In this document: one piece after another, positions 38,423 to 51,766 of the stretch | Layout of the letters: every line of letters begins with the position of its first letter | How positions within the stretch are numbered: the first letter of the stretch is position 1 | Assembly: GCA_013398015.1 (NCBI GenBank) | Contig: VZRR01010919.1 | Coordinates: forward strand, 872,675-936,674 | Reading direction: 5' to 3' | DNA from: Oreocharis arfaki | Taxonomy: Eukaryota; Chordata; Aves; Passeriformes; Paramythiidae | DNA length: 64,000 nt | Position numbers and translations under genes: made by a program | Notes under the pieces: model-generated | Databases searched by the model: none | Seen by the model: only the letters and a program-made list of their open reading frames with translations | Told to the model about the DNA's origin: nothing

Positions 38423-41400
38423 AGCAAAATACTTCATAGAGTTTGTTTCTTACAGCAATGTAATCCAGAATTACTTTTTACAAACTTATATATTAAGACC
38501 AAAATCCCCATCCTTCAGGACTTCAGCTAGTGTTAGAAAAAGAATGAATACTATGGTTGTCAATACCTTCTTTTGGCATTGGGAAGAAAACGCATACTTT
38601 TCTAAACTCATGACAAAGCACTATTCATTAATGATAAAGCAAAAGATACTGTTGCTGTCCACATTTATTTTCCTTGTAATCTGAATTTTATTAAAAATGA
38701 ACAATAAAAAAAATAAAACAAAATCCCAGCACACACATTACATATTGTATTTTCATCATTTTACTCTTTGAGAAATAGGTTCAGGAATGGATTCAGATTT
38801 CATATACTTAATAAAGTAACTGTCACAAACTTTGAAAATTTAAACATTTGGCATTTCACCCCTTATTTGCATAAGGGCTGACATTAGCTTTGGATTGCTG
38901 AATTTCCCATATAGCCAAAGCTTTTCTTTTGAGATGTAAATTTCTTTGCAGCTTTACTTAGCTGTGAAATTTCCTTGGCAATCTTGAGCTCTCTCCTGTC
39001 TTTCAGATCAGTCGCATGAAAATGGATAAAAACTATGACCGCTGCAAGAATGCAGCAAATGGCTGTGAAACACCAGGCAAGACTTGTATTAGAGTACAAA
39101 CAATAACATGTCATCATTCTGGATGCAAGGTATTCTCTGCTGCCAGTACAGTCTAGTAAAGGTAGAGAGCTATAAGGAGTTCACCAGATTTAGACCACTA
39201 ATAGTTGCCCCCTCCCAGCAACTGTGTCATGAAAGCAATCGCATTTAAATTCCTCTTCAAATGTATTGAATTCGTGTAAATTATACTGACAAAATGATGC
39301 CTCTTTCTTAGTTAGGTTAACACACACCCAATACCAAAATATTCAAGTTGCACTAGGTAGTTCTACTGATGTTCCTCAGAAATGCCCAACTTAATGCCTG
39401 ATTGCCAAATTCAAATGAGACAACCTTTCTTCAAGTAGCTAACATCCTCTTTAGGCAGTTCTTCTCTTATTCACAGCTTCACATAAAATATTAAGTGCAT
39501 ACTTCAAAAAGTTTAGTAAACTAATGAGGACTAAATATGCAATTTATCTCATGATATTGTAAGTGGCAAATTTGACTTATTTTGCTTCCTTACATCTTTA
39601 AAGCTGAGAAAGTCAAGTATGTAAATCATTTCTTTACAGACTCAGTCTTGCAAATATTAGAATAACTATAACGCTGTTAATTTCAGTCAATCTATGATTT
39701 TACTGAAGGCTATGTGAAAATTACTTGAGAATTTCCAGAGCAGAATTCTGGTCTGGACAACTTGGAAAAAGTGGCATAGATTTACTTAATTTTTAATAAT
39801 TTAATGAGGACTAATCCACAGTTAACCTGAGCTTTAATGGAGCCTCTACACAGCTGTGCAAAACAGCTACTACTAATGGGCCATCAAAATCGCTTTAGGT
39901 GTTTTTCCAGTAATTAAAACAGATGGTCAATAACATTTTCCACAGTTTCTAAACAAATTCAGTAGCCACAGCTTGTATAGTCAAACACTGATTTACCAGT
40001 TTATAAAATGATTTTGTGATGGGATAAGGAAAAAAAAGTGGTTAAGGGAAAAAACTGATCTTGGTAGCATAATATTATTCCATTGAAGACAATAGCTAGT
40101 CTGGATTTACAGCAGAGTAGAAAATGACATTTAATGCACAGTTCATAACTTTTGATTTTGAGTATTAAAGAGCATGAAGTTCTAAGTCCAGAAGCTTCAG
40201 AAATATTCTCCACCGTAGTTTACGTTCATAATTAATATTTCCTGCATGCAGTTGCTCCTGGTTCCCCCTCCCACCCACTTTAATAACATCCTAACTTTTA
40301 TTGTTGAAGAAGAAATGTTGCAGGTTCGCATAGATCTAGTTGTGCTCAGTTAGATCAGTATATCCTCACTGAATGATTTTAGCGCTTTTGACAGCATTGG
40401 TACCCCCAGATACAACAGTGAGACAGGTTCTATGTGTTCCACATCCATGAATAAGTGACAAATTAAGGGTGGTGTCTGCAGCAATGTTTTGTTTTGAAGA
40501 ATTGAATTTTCATGACTTGTCTTTGTCACAGAATCCCTACATTCCCAGATTAGTGTAAAATTGTTCAATGTAGGGTAATAGGAGCCTCTTGAATAATTTG
40601 AAATAAGTAACAATTTCAAATTCTCAGACTATCCTTAAGAAATGCTTGAATAAACCATGTACATTTAAATAAATTTTTATTTTTATGATCTGTAAATGCC
40701 TCCTTTTACACACAGTTAGACACTGCATTTTTATATTCTGAAAGCCAACGTCTATACTTCTTCATTTGCACAAAAAATGTTTCTCTGTGCCTAGCAGATC
40801 AGAAGATATCAAATACAAAATTTGAGAGACAAGAGAGGTTATGAATCTTCAAGTGCTTGATAGGCAGGTGGATGTGGGGAGAAACCTTGAGTTCTATTTG
40901 ATGGTGTGATTTCTATAGGAGAGGTTAAAAGGCCCTGCAAGCAACATTCTCAGCTGACTGCATCTTTTCTTGATCCTGGCATAATTCAGTGAAAATTTAT
41001 TCAGATTTTTATCTGGTATAGCTGTCTACTTAAAACACTTCTCTGCGTATAACAGACCTAAAACACCTAAATTCATCAAGGAGTTTAATAATAACATTGT
41101 TACTTTCATTCTGCTTTTCCTACGTAGAATATGGAATTGTATATATGTCTGTCTTTTTGTGGTTTTGTCTGTGTTGCTTCATTGTCTAGGAATAGCCTTC
41201 CAGAGGCCAGTGTGTGGAGATGAATTGCTAGCTGTAGCTTTTTTAGCTGTTAGCACGCAAAGCTGCAACCCATACTTTCAGAGTAGGTGGGGCATATGAA
41301 AGGAAACAAAGTCCCAGTGAGGTTCTGTAATCCAGGGCAGTTGTAACATTCTTCATTTCTTCCTCCGGGAAGATTCTGGGCAAAAGGCGGAAAGGGGAAT

Positions 41401-44400
41401 TGCATTGGCTTGATCCCCGTTATATCAGTATCTGCTAACAAAAATGAGAGTAAATGGTAATGCAAGGAGATGTCTCTCCTTCCTTTTTTAAAAAAATTTT
41501 TTAATTTAGTGTTTAAAACTGGTTTTGTCTGAATGTGGAGTATCAGTTGAGTCTGACACAAAATATCCACACTTAGGTGCTCTGAATAACTTTACGGTCT
41601 TAATAAAACTTCAGTATCTAATGGCATTCAATCCATCAAAAGGATGGAGTGGTGTTAATGGCAATCATGATAATTACATCCAAGGGGTTAAAATCTATTT
41701 CAGTGATGCTTTGTTGTTAATGGAATTGATCCTGACCCTTCCCTTGCAGATATCCCTACACAGAGCTGTGTATAACATCAATACTGTTCTCAGCATGAAT
41801 TTTGGTTAATTCTCCAATACAACACACACCCCTGCTGACACACTTGATGCAGCACATGTAAAGATAGGGAGTTCTACGACAATAAACTGTGGTAAGACAA
41901 ACATAAATCTCTTCTATGTGTGCGTGCATAAACATCTGCCTTCTTTTTTTCCAGTAAAATCTCTAAATCAGAAACCCACATAAATCTGCATCCCTCTGTG
42001 GAAGACACACCAGATTTACAGCTTGTCCTTATTGGATAACGCCTCATTTTGTCTATCACGTCCATGATTTGGTCTGTGGAATACCAAAGGCACCCTATAC
42101 TACAGAAAAAATACAACTTCTAAGTTGTACTCAACAGCTGGGCTGTATGCTTTATTCAAGTTCCTATTGGGTATTTTCATTTCCATGGGTGTAAAACAGT
42201 TGAGTACAGAAAAATAGGGATTTCATCTTGGGCACAGTTGTGGACAAAATGTTTTTTTTTTCTTAAATAGTACTCAAAGGGTCATCTCATAGACTTTATT
42301 GTCTACTATACTGGTTTATTTTTTGCTTTTAAACTGTGTTTCTGATTCATGCCACATTTACCTAAGTACAGCTAAACAACTGTTGTTGAATATATCATAC
42401 TGCAGGTGAAAAAGTAAAACAGTAAAGTGGTGCCTTACGAAACTAGTAGAGCAAGGTAAGGCTTATCTGTACTTTTGTGCACCAATAGAACTTATAAAAT
42501 GAGACATATATAAAGTGATACTTTTCCTTGAATGGTTCACTGTAGTATCTTTAATTTCATTTTAAGCTGATGGAGGTAAATCAAGAGAAAAAAAGGTCAT
42601 TGTCATGCTAGGAAAGAGGCCGAGGCTTATTTGGATCCTCCAACCTACTCTTTTCTAGTTCCATAGTACAAAAAATATCTGTGATATATGTGCCAGGGTT
42701 TAAAGTGATAGTTATAGAAGATATATTGATATGCCAATTAATATTTTTTTAACTCTGGAACTAGAATGGGAAGGACAATAACAAGTGGCAGAGATTTAGA
42801 ATCATTTTAATATTTCTTTCTGTAACAAATATTTCCCTGAAATCTAGAATGCAAGGCAGTCTGTTTTCCTGTATTCTCTCAGATCAGTTTGACTTTGGAG
42901 TCTAGGAAGGTTGAAAGCCATCCTCAAATCTTTCTCTGAAGACAGGTATTCAAAGGATCTTTTGCCTCCATTTTCATTGAAACAGTAGAAGTGCAATTAC
43001 TTTTTGAGACTGTTTCACCTGTGTCAAATTCTTCTTAAATCATTCAGTTCATGTGAAAATAATTGAAGACGTACTCAGACATTGACAGCAGCACAGAGAA
43101 AATTATTGAATCAGCTTGGTGTCCATGGGAAAAAAGCTGAAGTTAACCGATGGATAATTCGTGATAAAAGATCTGCATTGGAGTTTAGAGGTAAGAAGGA
43201 GGTTCCCCACACCTGCGAGATGAGTTTAGTACATTAGATGTTCTCGTTTGTGTAGTCACATTTGTTTGTATTTTAAATGCACTGTAATGTTTATCAATGG
43301 GTTTCAGTGCTGTCGTTTTATTCCCTTCCTTGAGATCTGTTACTATTCTTGTTAATGCTCTTGCTTTTCTAAGAATGAGAATTGATGTTACTATCATTAC
43401 CTGGTATCTAGAGGTCATCCATTTCAGACTCAGAATTGATGAAATCGATTTCTAGTTTCTGCTTGATAACAGGAACAAAAATATCAGGAGATAGAAAGAA
43501 ACATGACTGACCTGCATCATGTTAGTTTCCTGAGGTGTCTCAGAAACACTCTTCAGCACTTTAAAAAACCCTGAAAATGTTGTGAGATTTGCAACAAACT
43601 TTTCTCTCAAAAAACATTTCACCTACCCCTCGACTTCAAAAATAATTTTGTTCTATTTTGTTGTTGTGCAAAATGTGTCACTGTCTTCAGTGACAGCGTT
43701 ATTTAATAGTCTACAAAAACCATTTTAGAACATAAATGTTAATGTGCTACTGTCATGAGTCTGGATTATAGCGATCTTTCACTTCACTTATCTGTGTGTT
43801 GTTAGAATGCTTAGTATAACCAAGACATAAACAGTGCTGGAGCCACATCAATTTGAAATGAAGGGATGGTAACAATTCCTGCAGTTATGAGTTACTTTTC
43901 TGCATGAGAGTTTCTAGCTAGTGAGCTGGAAAAAGAATATTACGAGTGATAAATAATGAGCCAGAGAACCACTCATCCATCACTATATTTTGTAATGATA
44001 ATTTTCTAATAAGTAGGAGTCTGTAATGCCTCAGAACTCTTCCCCAAGTTCCTTAAGACATCTAATTATTCAGTATGATGCTTTGTTCAGACACAACTAA
44101 ATTCAAATATGAAGATTTGTTTTGAGACTGTGGAATACAGTAATAATATTACCCCTTAATTTTCTGAATTTTACTTCATTTACTTAGTAGCTTCTACAGT
44201 CATACTAAAAAGACCCAATGAATATCTAAACAGCCATTGTAATTATACATAATTTGAAAGCCACAATCAGAAAAGCAGTCCTTAGCGGTAGATAGCACTG
44301 AAGACAAAACTAAAACTAAGCCTAGAGACTTTTCATTATGAAATTCCAAGAGGAAGAAAAATAAAATAAATAGAAGTGTCTGAAATACTGTAAGAGCAAG

Positions 44401-47400
44401 ATGTGAAAGAGGAGATTTTAAGTTTGTTTTTCTTTTAGAAACTACTACATAATTCTAGTACAAAGAATTGTGATAGCAATCACATCTTCTGTATTAGAGC
44501 TGTTTTGAAGCTGGAGTTGATGCCCACTGGTTTCTCTACCCGTCTTTTCTTTTGCTCTGGCCAATGGAACATATGAAGGGAGGGTAGAAACCAGAATCCA
44601 GGCAACAAAGAGTTATCTTTCGCAGCCTAGTAAATAGGAATTTTTGCCATGGTTATTTTAAGTACTTTTTGTATTCACCTGACAGGACTTAGGCCTGAAC
44701 TGATCTTAGCTTCTAACGATTTTCTAGAGTTGGATCTTGCTTATCTGCTTTAACTCAACCTCATCCTTGATACCTGACACACGTAGGGAGCAGATTAGCA
44801 GGTCTAGCATACCAGGTAGTGTGGTTGTCCAGCAAACAACAGCCGTTTGTTCCGGCTGAGACAGTGAGAACTTACTCTGCAGCTTTCAAAATTGGTCTGA
44901 AAACCAGTGTGGGGGGCATAATGGAGGGGAAATAGACTGTGATGAGAAAATACTTATAAATAGATTCAAGTGAATCCAAGAGTGAGGAGGAAAAGATCCC
45001 TGTCACCAGCATTGTGCTGCTCCTGGTGGATAATTAAGAGTGTTGTAGCTCACAGTGACACGTCACAGGACAGCTCTGCCTGGAGAAGACGTGGAGTGTT
45101 CTGACTTAGGAGGACATTGGAAAGGAGACTACAATATGAGAGAAATTGAGTGGATAGTAGGTTTTTCTTCATGACACTTTTAAGGCCTTTTTTATTATCA
45201 TTAATAGACTATTGATCTTATTGTATCTAAATTAATGAGAAGTATTGTACTTTGAATAATTTAGATATTATCTGAGTTAACACTAAATTTTTGGTTCCAC
45301 TTATAAAGTGTGTCCTACTTTTACCAACAAGACTTAAACCATAACAAATACTTTTCCTAAAGCCTTTGTGGAGACACTGGTATCCTGAGCCATGCTAAAA
45401 ATATTTTTTTCTCTTCCAATTTTTTTCCCTTCCAAAGTTTTGACTGCTGGGGAAAGTCCCAGTAGGTGGACTGGGCTGAGAAGCAGTGTACGGTGTGATA
45501 GATTCCAAATCTAGACAGAGACTAGTTCTGCAGGGATGTGAGGTACAGTTCTTGCTGACAGAGGATCCTTCTGATATGGACAGCAGGATTCAGGCACATG
45601 TAAGTTGCTCTAAAACATACAGAATGCTTGTGAAAATACGATTTTGTAGGGGGATGTACTCTGTATGCAGAAATTAGAGAGAACACAAAAGGCTTTGGGA
45701 TTAGATAGTGGAAGGCTGAGGAACAGGGTTGCATTGTTTTTCAGTCTTGGTTTGGGAAGATACCGAAGGGGACACAGTGAGGGCAGGAGAATGTAGTTCT
45801 TTGCTATATAGATTTTGGATTGTAGTTACTAGAGCCTTGAAGTTTGAAGAATGGCATAATTTTGTGTGTTTTTTCCAATTGTTTTCTGGTAAAAAGAAAG
45901 AAAAAGAAAAAAGTCACATTTATTTCTTTGCAAGTCTGGAGAACCAAGAAGTTTTTAAATGCTTGAACTCCACTCATTTTACCTTTAGATTTGTGAAGAA
46001 ATCTTGGACTGAACACCATGTGCTCTTTTGTTCCTCCTCCTTCTACATGTGTTACTGTCCTTTGCTTTTGAATTTTTTGCATATCTTAAAGAAGAATCCT
46101 ACATTTCACAGGGTTTTGTTTCAGGAATTCCCTGATCTTTCAAACATGCCGAATTGCATTTGTCAACCCTCTCCACACTGCCAAATTTTCTCCTGAATGT
46201 CTCTCATTTTCAGTGATATAGTCAGCCCTAATCGGGTAATCAGTGCTCTCCAGGTGGAAGGGGAGCAACGCGCCCAGCAGTCAGTACCACTTACCGCTTT
46301 AAAGCGCATACAGCTCAATTACATTCTGTAAAAGTGTTCAGAGCAGCATTTCTCAGGAGGATGCACCCAAGTCTGTGACTCCATCCTCCATGAAATCTGA
46401 ACGTACTCAGGCAGGTGTGTACTGCAGACTGCACTTGGTTATCTGCCAAGAGCAAAATTCGGTAGGCGTACCTAAGATGCAGTAATCACAATACACACCC
46501 TTAAACTATGTGACTGTGAGCTGCTAGAAATCCATCTGTCTGCCTTGTCTACGTACCTGTATTCTGAATCTTTCTAGCAAGGCAGCATTTAACATATGTT
46601 GCTTTAGAGACCTATACCCTCCATCGAAATATTTTCAGATTTCCTGCCTAAAGGAGCACCTCCGCGTTCTGCCACATGTAACGACCACACAAATGGTCTT
46701 ATGGATTAGTGGGAAGAAATGTTTCGTGGTAAGCTCTTAATAATAGCGTTTAATTTGAAGTATCTTCCTGCAATAGACCAGGATTGATCCACTATTATTA
46801 TTATTCATCATCTTGAGATGTGGAAAAGTTTGATGTGGTAAGAATAGCTATGTAAAATTTAAAAAAAGGGCTTAGAAAATTTTTTTCTCCTCAACACCAA
46901 ACTGGGTTTAGAAACAGCTGTAGTGTAGCTGGATTGCTGTATTTTTAAAAAATTCTTGTCTGGTAGTGTTGCATTTTGAACAACTGAGCTGGACCAGAAT
47001 TTTGGGGCTTTCGTTCATTTTTTAAAAAATTTTATGTTATGAAAGACACTTTTAATGGAGGAGTCCCACATGAGACTTTCCTTCCTTGGACATGTAGGAA
47101 AGTGTAGAATTTTTTTTTTGCTCTGACTCACAAAACTCAAATAACGCATTCTTCCACGACAGACCACCCCAGAGGACACAGTGTGATATGCTCTCCTGAC
47201 TTCCTTGTGTACGTTTGTCTCTCCAGCAGCAGAGTTTTCCTGAACAGAAAAGATTCACAGGAGCGCTTAAGACCCATTTTTTGAATTATGGTAAAGAAAA
47301 AACCTCATGAAATCTGAATTTGCAGACCTAGAATTCCTGATTTCAAGTGGAATGAGACAAGGTAACTATTTTAAGCCATGTCAATAAGCAGCTCAATAAA

Positions 47401-49469
47401 GTACTTCCACTGACAGATAATGTCTGTGAAATTGGGTCCGGATCCTGTAAGCCTGTTGGATCAGCAAAAATGAATTCCAGTTTTCTCATTGTATTTACTG
47501 GAATCCAGATACTGTGAAAGTAAGAGAATTTGGCAAGAAAGAACATATTTCAAGCAATTAACTGAATTTTGAGAAAAAATGAGGGAGTTCCTGTATTTTC
47601 AATACCTCAGTCTTGAAAAACATTTTTCTGGAGTATTGCTGTCAGTTTTGATCTGAGTTAGATAGACATTTGCATATCCATAACTGTAAAGAAATTTTTG
47701 AACCTTAAATAATTATTTAAAATTATAACTATTATTTCTGCACTTCTATAAATTTTTTAGAACTACACTCAAACCATCCCTATAAACACCTTCCAGGGTG
47801 AAGTATCCAATGCAGAATTTCAGCAATGATTAAATCATAAGCTTCTGGAAAGAAGTGTTTGTAATGGAAATGCTGAAACAACATTAACAATAAAAGTGTG
47901 TAGTCATAATGAACAGTTTGAGAATGGGTCTTATAATGAGTTGCAAACTCCTTTGTGCAGTAGAAGTGATGGTGATGGCATGACTAATTTATTTAACTTT
48001 TGTAACTGTGGATTAGCACATACATTTGTTCAGCTGTTAAAATTCACTTACAATTGTTTTAGATTTCTGAAATAAAGTGTGTTTCTATTCCAAAGTCATA
48101 ATGGACCTGCTAATGGGGTATTGACTACCGTTTCTTGTCATTCATCTTCTGCTGGAAAGGTGATCATTACTTCTCACTAAATAATTCCCAGTTTTCTATA
48201 CATTCACATAAAATTCCTTTTACAGGGAATTCATTCCACTCACATTTGAGGATAGCTGCAGGAGCAGCTAGTGTTTAATAGCTATTTTCTGTATTGTATA
48301 AAAATATATTTTTGGAGTTTTGCCAGGATTAAGAAATGTTTTCTTAACTTGAGATTTATCAACCATATGCATGTCTTCAGACTTGAAATTGGGGTGCTAT
48401 CAACTCAACTGATAAGGCAAATCTTATATAAAATTGATTTAACAAAATGTTGTGGTGGAATGTTTCATTGAAACTCTTGGGAAAGAGTGAAGTTGAAACT
48501 GTAATTCTTTATTTGGATTTCTACATTCTTCGAATAGAAGCCAAAGAGAAGAATTTTCCAAGCATTTGGTTCTATCAAGCTCACCACAGGAAGCAGAAAA
48601 TGCAAGAAGCCTCCATCCCCCCACTTTTTCAGTAGATCCTTGGGATCGTTTCTGCTTTTATTAGAGCTCATATTGCCTTCTGTTTCCTGGCCAATTCAAA
48701 AAATTTCACCACCGTAAATGCATGCGTATGGTTGAATCACCAATGGCTAAAGTCAAGCTGCACCTTAGAAAGCAATGCTTGGGAATGAGCTGTAGCTCTC
48801 TCTTGGGTTAAAACATTGATTCCCTGGAATTGTACTATTTTTCTGAATTCAAGTGCATAAAATCCCTGCTTCAATTATCAAAGAGTGACTGAGCACAGGG
48901 ACACAAGTATTTTATAATATTGTTAGATGCTCATAAACATATTGATTTATACCAGAAGAGCGCTGTCTGAAAGTTTTAACAGTCTAGTTCATTTTCTGCT
49001 TAAACTGCCCTTTAGCTTTCTGATGAGCAGCTTTCAACAGGGCTGTAAAAGACAGGATGAGAATACAGAACAGAGGTTTCAGCTATGAGAGAATCCATTC
49101 AGTGCTCAGAAACTTTCCAGATTTCTAGACAGGGTGTAGAACCTGTAACCAAACCAAAGGAAACTCTTTGTCATGCAAGTTTAAAGTTAGTTTTATCTAT
49201 GATCCTCCACTAAAAAACATTCCCAGTTCCTGACCTCAGTTCCCATGGTAATCTGTAGCAACTCCAAGTTAAGGATTAAAAGCTTTGTGTGCACACTTTA
49301 AACATGAGTGTTCAGCTAGGAGATACTCTTCTCAGTGACTGACCTTTGTTTTGTTACAACTCACACGTTCTGAGTTTTCTCAATGGTTACAGGTGTGAGA
49401 ATTGGACATATCACATAAAAAGTGAACTTACTAAATAGACATGTTCTTTTTCTTTTCTTTTTTATTTAG

Positions 49470-49513
49470 GGATTGACGGAGACTTTGGTGTAGTCTTCCA
49501 GCCTGCCTCTATG
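49470..49513 (+). other. Candidate 44-nt exon, start of a spliced model
   Basis: A long pyrimidine tract (TTCTTTTTCTTTTCTTTTTT, then ATTTAG) ends at 49469 and GTAAGC follows 49513, so both splice sites are good. Two bases finish a preceding codon and then 14 codons read IDGDFGVVFQPASM without a stop; the other two frames are closed. The exon ends in phase 0, which is compatible with the downstream candidate beginning at 50492. I do not recognise the peptide. A non-coding RNA exon is equally possible. Confidence 0.25.
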
Positions 49514-50110
49514 GTAAGCTTTTACAGATTTTTTTTGCTCCACTTAAGGAACTTCTTTCATGTTAGAACATAGCGAGAAGAGTCATGATGTGGTGCAAAA
49601 GATAGTTGCTTATGTTTAATTGGCTGTAATCAATTAATTCTAGTCAATACTGAGAAACAGACTTAACAGTGGTTACCATGTACCCGAGAAACACCGAAAA
49701 GTTATTAAGATCTGTATTCAAACCTTACCATATAAGTAGACACTAATGTTGTCACTTTCTGATTGCCTCTTCTTATAAGCCCACATAACAAACACATGCA
49801 ACATGTAAATATAAAATTTGAAGGCAAAGACGCTTATGGATAGCAAGAGCAAAGAAAATATGCTGAAGAGTTTTTCAAAGATATTAATTTAGAATTGGGT
49901 CATTGATTTCTTGTAAAAGGCCATTGTGCCAGCAGGTTTGTAATAACTGGGAAGATGAAATAGAAATTATCAAATGAATGAAATCCATATTTAGACACAT
50001 TTTTTTTTTAAAGCCGAACTGCTAAAAATATGTAATTTCTCCTGCACTACATAAATCAAAGCTATTGATATGCTTGATCTTTTACTCCCCTGTGAGCAAA
50101 AGTCATCAGG

Positions 50111-50139
50111 ATAGCACTTTGAAATTCAAAGTGTGCTAT
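50111..50139. other. Bulged hairpin
   Basis: ATAGCAC (50111-50117) pairs with GTGCTAT (50133-50139), and TTTGAA (50118-50123) is complementary to TTCAAA (50125-50130), with two unpaired bases (GT) on the right arm. The innermost pairs must remain open to form a loop. It lies between the two candidate exons at 49470 and 50492. Confidence 0.5.
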
Positions 50140-50491
50140 TCTCTAAAGAGATCTTATTTCAGAAAATCTAATATGCCTCCTCCATATAAAAAGATTCTCA
50201 TAGCTGATTGCAAGACTCTTATTTGACCTCCTGAGATCAATCAATCAGTGGGGTGGTGTCCTAGTTGACTTCATAGGTGGTAAGATTTCCTAGCACCCAA
50301 GTTTTCTGCGATGGTAGTTTGAACTTTTCATCTTTAATCGCACACTTGAAAAAAAGGCGAGAGATTCTCAGGCACTAATTGTAAGCTGCTTGGTCCCACG
50401 TGCTCGTACAAGGCATAGGGGAGCTGAAAGTAGCAAGCTTTGGAAAGGAGTACAGCGAGAAAGGTAAAGGTTCTCTTGCCTTATCTTGCAG

Positions 50492-51018
50492 CTCTGGAGA
50501 GAGATCCAAGCAGGGGAAAATCCTGCAAAGCATGAACCATATGGGGATGTCGGCTTACCCTGTGCATCATTCCGCTCAGATTTACAATTCTTATGGCAGC
50601 AGATTTGCTACTCTAATAAGCAGCAAGTTACTCTGTATAACTTGTTTTGCTGCATGTTAAATACATCACCTGCATCCCAACATGACTCACCACGAAGAAC
50701 TATCTAAGCACAAGGGAGATTCTAAAGAAATGTAGAAATATTTAAGTTGTCCTTGTCTGCTCTCGGTATTTAGAAGTTTTTATTCAATTCTTCCAAAACT
50801 TGCTCTCTTTCTTGATTAACTTTTAAGAGCAAATGGTGCAGTAGAGGAGCAGTGGCATCACAAAATGTATTCAAAACCTTAGGGCCTGAAGATAGAAGTT
50901 TGATTTTATGGAAATAACTGAAAATGCTCTGCAAATGTTGCATGGACTACAATACTACAATGCTTTTACAGTATAAACAGATTTTAAAATTCATCTTATT
51001 TTCCATAAGAGGAATAAA
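50492..51018 (+). other. Candidate 3'-terminal exon with AATAAA
   Basis: A good acceptor (TTCTCTTGCCTTATCTTGCAG) ends at 50491. Phase 0 from 50492 is open for 71 codons, beginning LWREIQAGENPAKHEPYGDV and ending in TAA at 50705-50707. An AATAAA polyadenylation hexamer is at 51013-51018. With the 44-nt candidate exon upstream, also ending in phase 0, this makes a consistent small spliced model across a 978-nt intron. A second frame from the same acceptor is open for nearly as long. No family is recognised, so a lncRNA or chance arrangement is possible. Confidence 0.22.
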
Positions 51019-51736
51019 ATTATCATTCCATTTACATTCTAGCAAAGGGGAGAATGTAGTAAGGTTCAATAATGCTGTGCATTTGCTCCCAACAAAAAAA
51101 TAATGTACTTGGCTCACTGGAATGTTAACAAAAATGATTATCACAGTTGTCATTTTTAATAGGAACAGTATCCAGGTCTTTGATCTGTGACATGGAAATG
51201 TTGTTGACTTACTCTGCTAGAAAAATTAATAATGCATATTATGGCACAGCATGTAGTGCTGCAGAAAGAAATTATTTTGAGAAGCATTTTGGTCAACTGC
51301 TTAAGTAGCTGTGTTTCGTGTTTTGATGATATGCCTTTGCCCATGGTTTTCTCCTGTGCTTTGTTATCCGAAAGAGTTAAATGTTATTTGCTTTGTTGCT
51401 TGCGTTTGTCTCTGTCTCTACTAACCTGGTTTTCGCAAGCGCTGCAAATTTACGCTGTCTCTGGGTGGAGCACTCCTTTCTGCACGTCTGCTGCCTTGCA
51501 CCTGCATCCACAGTGATACATGAAGACAGCAGACCAGTTCTGCAGTGCAGAGAGCAGGCCTCCATGGTATACTTGAGGGAAGAACTTCATCTTATATCAC
51601 ATAAGATCCAGACAAATCTGCTTTTTGAAATACAGTTCACATTCCCACAGGGAATGCGGATCAAACAGATACTGAAGTGTTTTATTTGTAGAAAACATGT
51701 TGAGTACCCAGAGAAGATGAGCCAGGAATTTCTTCT

Positions 51737-51766
51737 ATTATATATAGATATATATATATTTTTTTT
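51737..51766. repeat. (TA)n tract followed by poly-T
   Basis: An interrupted TA run with one GA step is followed by eight T and four C. Confidence 0.85.

Larger units (their letters stand above)
35113..49469. other. Unassigned AT-rich stretch
   Basis: I found no recognised gene in this stretch. The longest frame (155 codons, plus, 45729-46196) contains a lysine-rich low-complexity run and no motif, and is within chance expectation. Exon-like blocks at 36303 onward and 43092-43190 are discussed as findings. Microsatellites at 36555-36583 and 38408-38422 are listed separately. I see no repeat body that I can name. Confidence 0.55.

Noticed and set aside
45060..45110. CTGGAGAAGA word that occurs in the CR1 ORF2 end
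   Set aside because: The surrounding sequence does not follow CR1 in either direction, so the single word is coincidence.
45729..46196. 155-codon plus-strand open frame, the longest of the window
   Set aside because: It contains a lysine/glutamate low-complexity run and many Phe, Cys and Leu codons typical of AT-rich noncoding DNA, with no motif. A frame of this length is within chance expectation here.
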